From Tuctoria greenei (Eukaryota; Streptophyta; Magnoliopsida; Poales; Poaceae): 64,000 bases of DNA. The position numbers and the translations under genes are program-made. Of this stretch, positions 61,331-64,000 are shown piece by piece. Numbering within the stretch: position 1 is the stretch's first letter; every line of letters begins with the position of its first letter. The notes under the pieces are model-generated. The model did no database searches, had not been told where the DNA came from, and saw only the letters and a list, made by a program, of their open reading frames with translations. Location of the stretch: the NCBI GenBank assembly GCA_036927565.1, contig JAYESD010000007.1, forward strand, positions 130,298,230 to 130,362,229, given 5' to 3'.

Positions 61331-62826
61331 CTTGAATTTATGATTGAGATGGGAATAATGGAGTTAAATCCGACCTTGGAGCGAGAGATTCGAGATGGTC
61401 AAACAAAGGATGAGGAGATTCAGTAAATCAAGGAAAGGACCCAAAAGGGAAGAGAACTCAGATTTGATGAGGATGAACATGGTACTCTATGGCTTGGTAA
61501 GAGGATTGTCGTGCCTAATGTGAAGCATATTCGGGAGATCATATTAAAGGGGCACATGACTCACCATACTCAATTCATCCGATTGTACGAAGATGTACAA
61601 GGACTTGAAGACTTGCTATTGGTGGGCTAGCATGAAGAAGGACATAGCTGAATATGTAGCATTATGTGATGTGTGCCAACGAGTCCAGGCGGAACATCAA
61701 AGGCCAGCTACATTATTGCAACCATTGAAGATTCCGGAATGGAAGTGGGAATAAATCGGCATGGACTTTATAGTTGGTTTACCATGTACCTAGTCCGGAT
61801 ACGACTCGATATGGGTTATTTTGGATCGGTTAACCAAATCAGCTCATTTTATTCATATCAAGACCACCTATACCACCGTGAAGCTAGCAGAATTGTATAT
61901 GGAGCATAATGTGTGCCGACATGGAGTTCCGAAGAAAATAGTCTTGAATAGAGGTTCTCAATTTACCTCCAGTTTTTGGCAAAAGCTGCATGACACATTG
62001 GGAACAAGGTTGAATTTCAATTCAGCATATCACCCTCAAACGGATGGACAAACCGAGAGGACCAATAAGATTTTTGAGGACATGTTAAGAGCTTGTGCTT
62101 TGAAGCATGGGAAAAGTTGGGACAAGAGCTTGCCATATGAATAATTTTCGTGTAACAATAGATACCAAGCAAGTTTGAAGATGGCACCATATGAAGCACT
62201 ACATGGAAGGAATTGTAGGACACCTTTGTTTTGGAAGAGACAGGAGAAACTCAAGTATTTGGTCCGAATGTATTGCTAGAAGCTAAAAAACAAGTTCAGA
62301 TTATTCGTGAAAACTTGAGGGCCGCTCAATCAAGACAAAAAGGCTATGCATACAATAGGAGAAGGAAATTAGCTTTTGAAGTAGGGGATTTTGTTTACCT
62401 CAAGGTGTCACCAATGAGAGGTCATAAGAGGTTTAACATAAGAGGCAAGCTAGCACCTCGTTATATTGGGCCATTCAAGATTTTGGACAAAAGGGGAGAA
62501 GTAGCATATAAGTTGGAGATGCCAAATCATCTTTCAGATGTGCATGATGTCTTTCATGTTTCCCAGCTCAAAAAGTGCTTGAGGGTACCGGAAGAACAGG
62601 TGTCAATGGAAGAGTTGGAATTAGAGGCAGATTTGACTTATGGCGAGCAACCGGTTAAAATCTTGGAAAACAAGGAGAGAGTCACAAGGAATAAGGTGAT
62701 CATATGGTGTAAAGTGCAATGGAAGCATCATACAGAATCAGAGGCAACTTGCGAGTTGGAGGAAGATCTCAAGAAGGAATTTCCCTATCTCTTCTCTTCC
62801 GCGTCGAATCTCGAGGGTGAGATTCA

Positions 62827-62844
62827 TTTTAAGGGGGGCAGGTT
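62827..62844 (+). promoter_or_regulatory. Polypurine tract of gypsy B
   Basis: TTTTAAGGGGGGCAGGTT directly precedes TGTAACACCC. Confidence 0.85.
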
Positions 62845-64000
62845 TGTAACACCCTCACTTTCATGCATCATGCCTTGCATCCATCATTAAACATGTTTAA
62901 CATTAATCAACATAAAAGGGAACAAGTTTAAAATAAATTAAAAACAAAATTGCACTTAACAATTCTGGGAAGTGCAGACTAGTCTGATTTCGGTGCGGAC
63001 TAGTCCGATTTCTCTTTGACCTCATTCGGACTTGTCCGTTTTGTTGCGGACTAGTCTGTTTTTTGCCTCTGGACACTTTCGGACTTGTCCGGTCTTGTGC
63101 GGACTAGTCCAATGTTCCAATTCCTAAGAAATTTCGCTAAGTCCCTTGACTTGTCCAGACTTGTCCGATATTCCAGCTAACTTGTCCGTTTTCCCCTCTG
63201 ACTAAAGTCGGACTTGTTCGATTTTGGCCAGACTTGTGTGTTTTCCCCCTCTGGATAAGTTCAGACTTGTCTGATGTCCAGTCTAGACTTGTCTAATATC
63301 TCTCTGGACAACTTCGGACTAGTCCGGCCCTTTTCGGACTTGTCCGACAAATCGCGACTCCGAGTTGATCTCTTGTTTCGCGACTTGTTTCTTGGGTTCT
63401 ACCTTAAGTGGGCCTAGGGACGTCGTGCCTAACTCTTTTAGAGACCATGTGGGACTCTAAACCGGCCCCTACTCATCTCAAACTCGAATTCCATCAAACC
63501 CTAGCCCTCCACCTCTATATAAACAACCCCACCCCTTGGCTTGACATCTATTTGCCACTTTTCAACCACACTCAAAAAGTTCGTGGAGAGATGCCACCAA
63601 GGAGGGAGAAGGAGACCCTAAACAAGAAGAAGAAGAGGAGGAAACGAAAGAGGATCAAGATCTCCATAAAGTTTCGTTCTACATTACCAAATCATCTCCA
63701 AGTTCTTCATCAACTAGTTTGTCAAGATCCAAGTGTTGCCTCCAAGATCGTTGATTCATTGGAGTTCTAAACACCTCGTATACCCTCTACATTCTTTTCC
63801 TTATGTGAACTCAACCCCTATTCTCCAAATTCACGTCGATATTGAAAACCCTAGTTTGCTAATTCTGCGAAGTGTGGACTAATCCGGACCCTAGCGGACT
63901 AGTCCGATTTTCCCAGCTAAATTGTGTTGAATTAATTCTAGAATTAGATCAAATCAACTACAAACCTGTGTAGACTTGTTAGTAACCATTGTAATTGATT
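62845..64000 (+). repeat. Gypsy B 3' LTR, cut by the window end
   Basis: It matches 55219 onward. The palindrome array lies at about 62975-63350 and TATATAAA at 63516. The telo-box is lost: the sequence reads CTCAAAAAGTTCG where sister LTRs have AAACCCTAGTTCG. About 1.7 kb remains right of the window. Confidence 0.88.

Larger units (their letters stand above)
58346..62890 (+). pseudogene. gag-pol: Gypsy B gag-pol, heavily decayed
   Basis: The start codon is AAG where gypsy 3 has ATG. Gag segments run 58703-59008 and 59009-59323, split by TAA. The zinc knuckle reads FYTCGEAGHFAHQCP (first Cys lost). The protease LFDSGASHSF is intact. RT is open 60319-60940 (VFIDDIMIYS) after stops at 60037 and 60307. 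RNase H is inverted (60945-61330). Integrase (61821-62144) has NRG in place of the catalytic DRG. The tail and chromodomain (62231-62890) are open, the ORF running through the polypurine tract into the LTR. Confidence 0.86.
45965..64000 (-). mobile_element. Second Sirevirus-type copia element (copia 2), antisense, 5' part off-window
   Basis: It begins TGAATGTTGCC, the reverse complement of the copia LTR end, inserted in gypsy gag with left flank CTTTG. Going right: 3' LTR, polypurine tracts, post-pol ORF, RNase H, deleted RT, integrase end, then the gypsy B insertion at 55219. Its remaining 5' half must lie right of the window. A second CTTTG flank there would prove the boundaries. Confidence 0.82.
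55219..64000 (+). mobile_element. Gypsy B element (Tekay/Del-like), 3' end off-window
   Basis: It has a 5' LTR, primer site, gag-pol, polypurine tract and the first 1156 bp of the 3' LTR. It lies inside copia 2 integrase, with left flank TCGCC. The internal region has many stops, a lost gag start and a 385-bp inversion. Confidence 0.88.

Overview
The window is a plant nuclear repeat block, most likely from a grass. It consists almost entirely of nested LTR retrotransposons of two lineages. One is a Sirevirus-type Ty1/copia element, shown by the TGGTATCAGAGC primer site, doubled AAAGGGGGAGA polypurine tracts and an extra ORF after pol. The other is a chromodomain Ty3/gypsy (Tekay/Del-like) family with LTRs of about 2.8 kb. 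A CACTA (En/Spm) transposon end and one GC-rich, host-like gene with a single stop are also present. I see no intact gene, rRNA, tRNA or CRISPR array.

Layout. 1-57 is an antisense gypsy leader and 58-1333 its LTR. A tandem duplication follows: copy 1 runs 1211-26629 and copy 2 runs 26627-44199, joined by 3 bp of microhomology. Each copy holds an antisense gypsy element. In both, a forward solo LTR sits exactly at the LTR/polypurine-tract boundary (target duplication TACAA), making head-to-head LTR palindromes. Copy 1 is interrupted by 2324-18684: low-copy DNA with the broken gene (3368-4009), a copia element (4876-15812) and a CACTA 3' half (15813-18684). Copy 2 is interrupted by a gypsy element (33846-42942, target duplication TCAAC). 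Its gag-pol frame has only two stops, and its 5' LTR has become a 1.5-kb perfect-centre palindrome. At 45965 a second, antisense copia element enters the gypsy gag. It carries a solo gypsy LTR of a sister family (47452-50462, AGTCA) and another gypsy element (55219 to beyond 64000).

Regulation. Copia LTRs, gypsy LTRs and an internal copia promoter carry arrays of one palindrome, CGGAC-WW-GTCCG (WW = TA, AA or TT), upstream of the TATA box. All LTR promoters except one 3' LTR also carry a telo-box-like AAACCCTAG (once as a one- to two-base variant) 57-61 bp downstream of the TATA start. The sharing of this architecture across Ty1/copia and Ty3/gypsy is the most interesting signal here. A sister LTR (47452-50462) has the TATA/telo-box spacing but no palindromes.

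All coding regions are pseudogenes of retroelements or transposons, except the host-like ORF, which is also broken. Similarity statements are by-eye comparisons between copies in the window.
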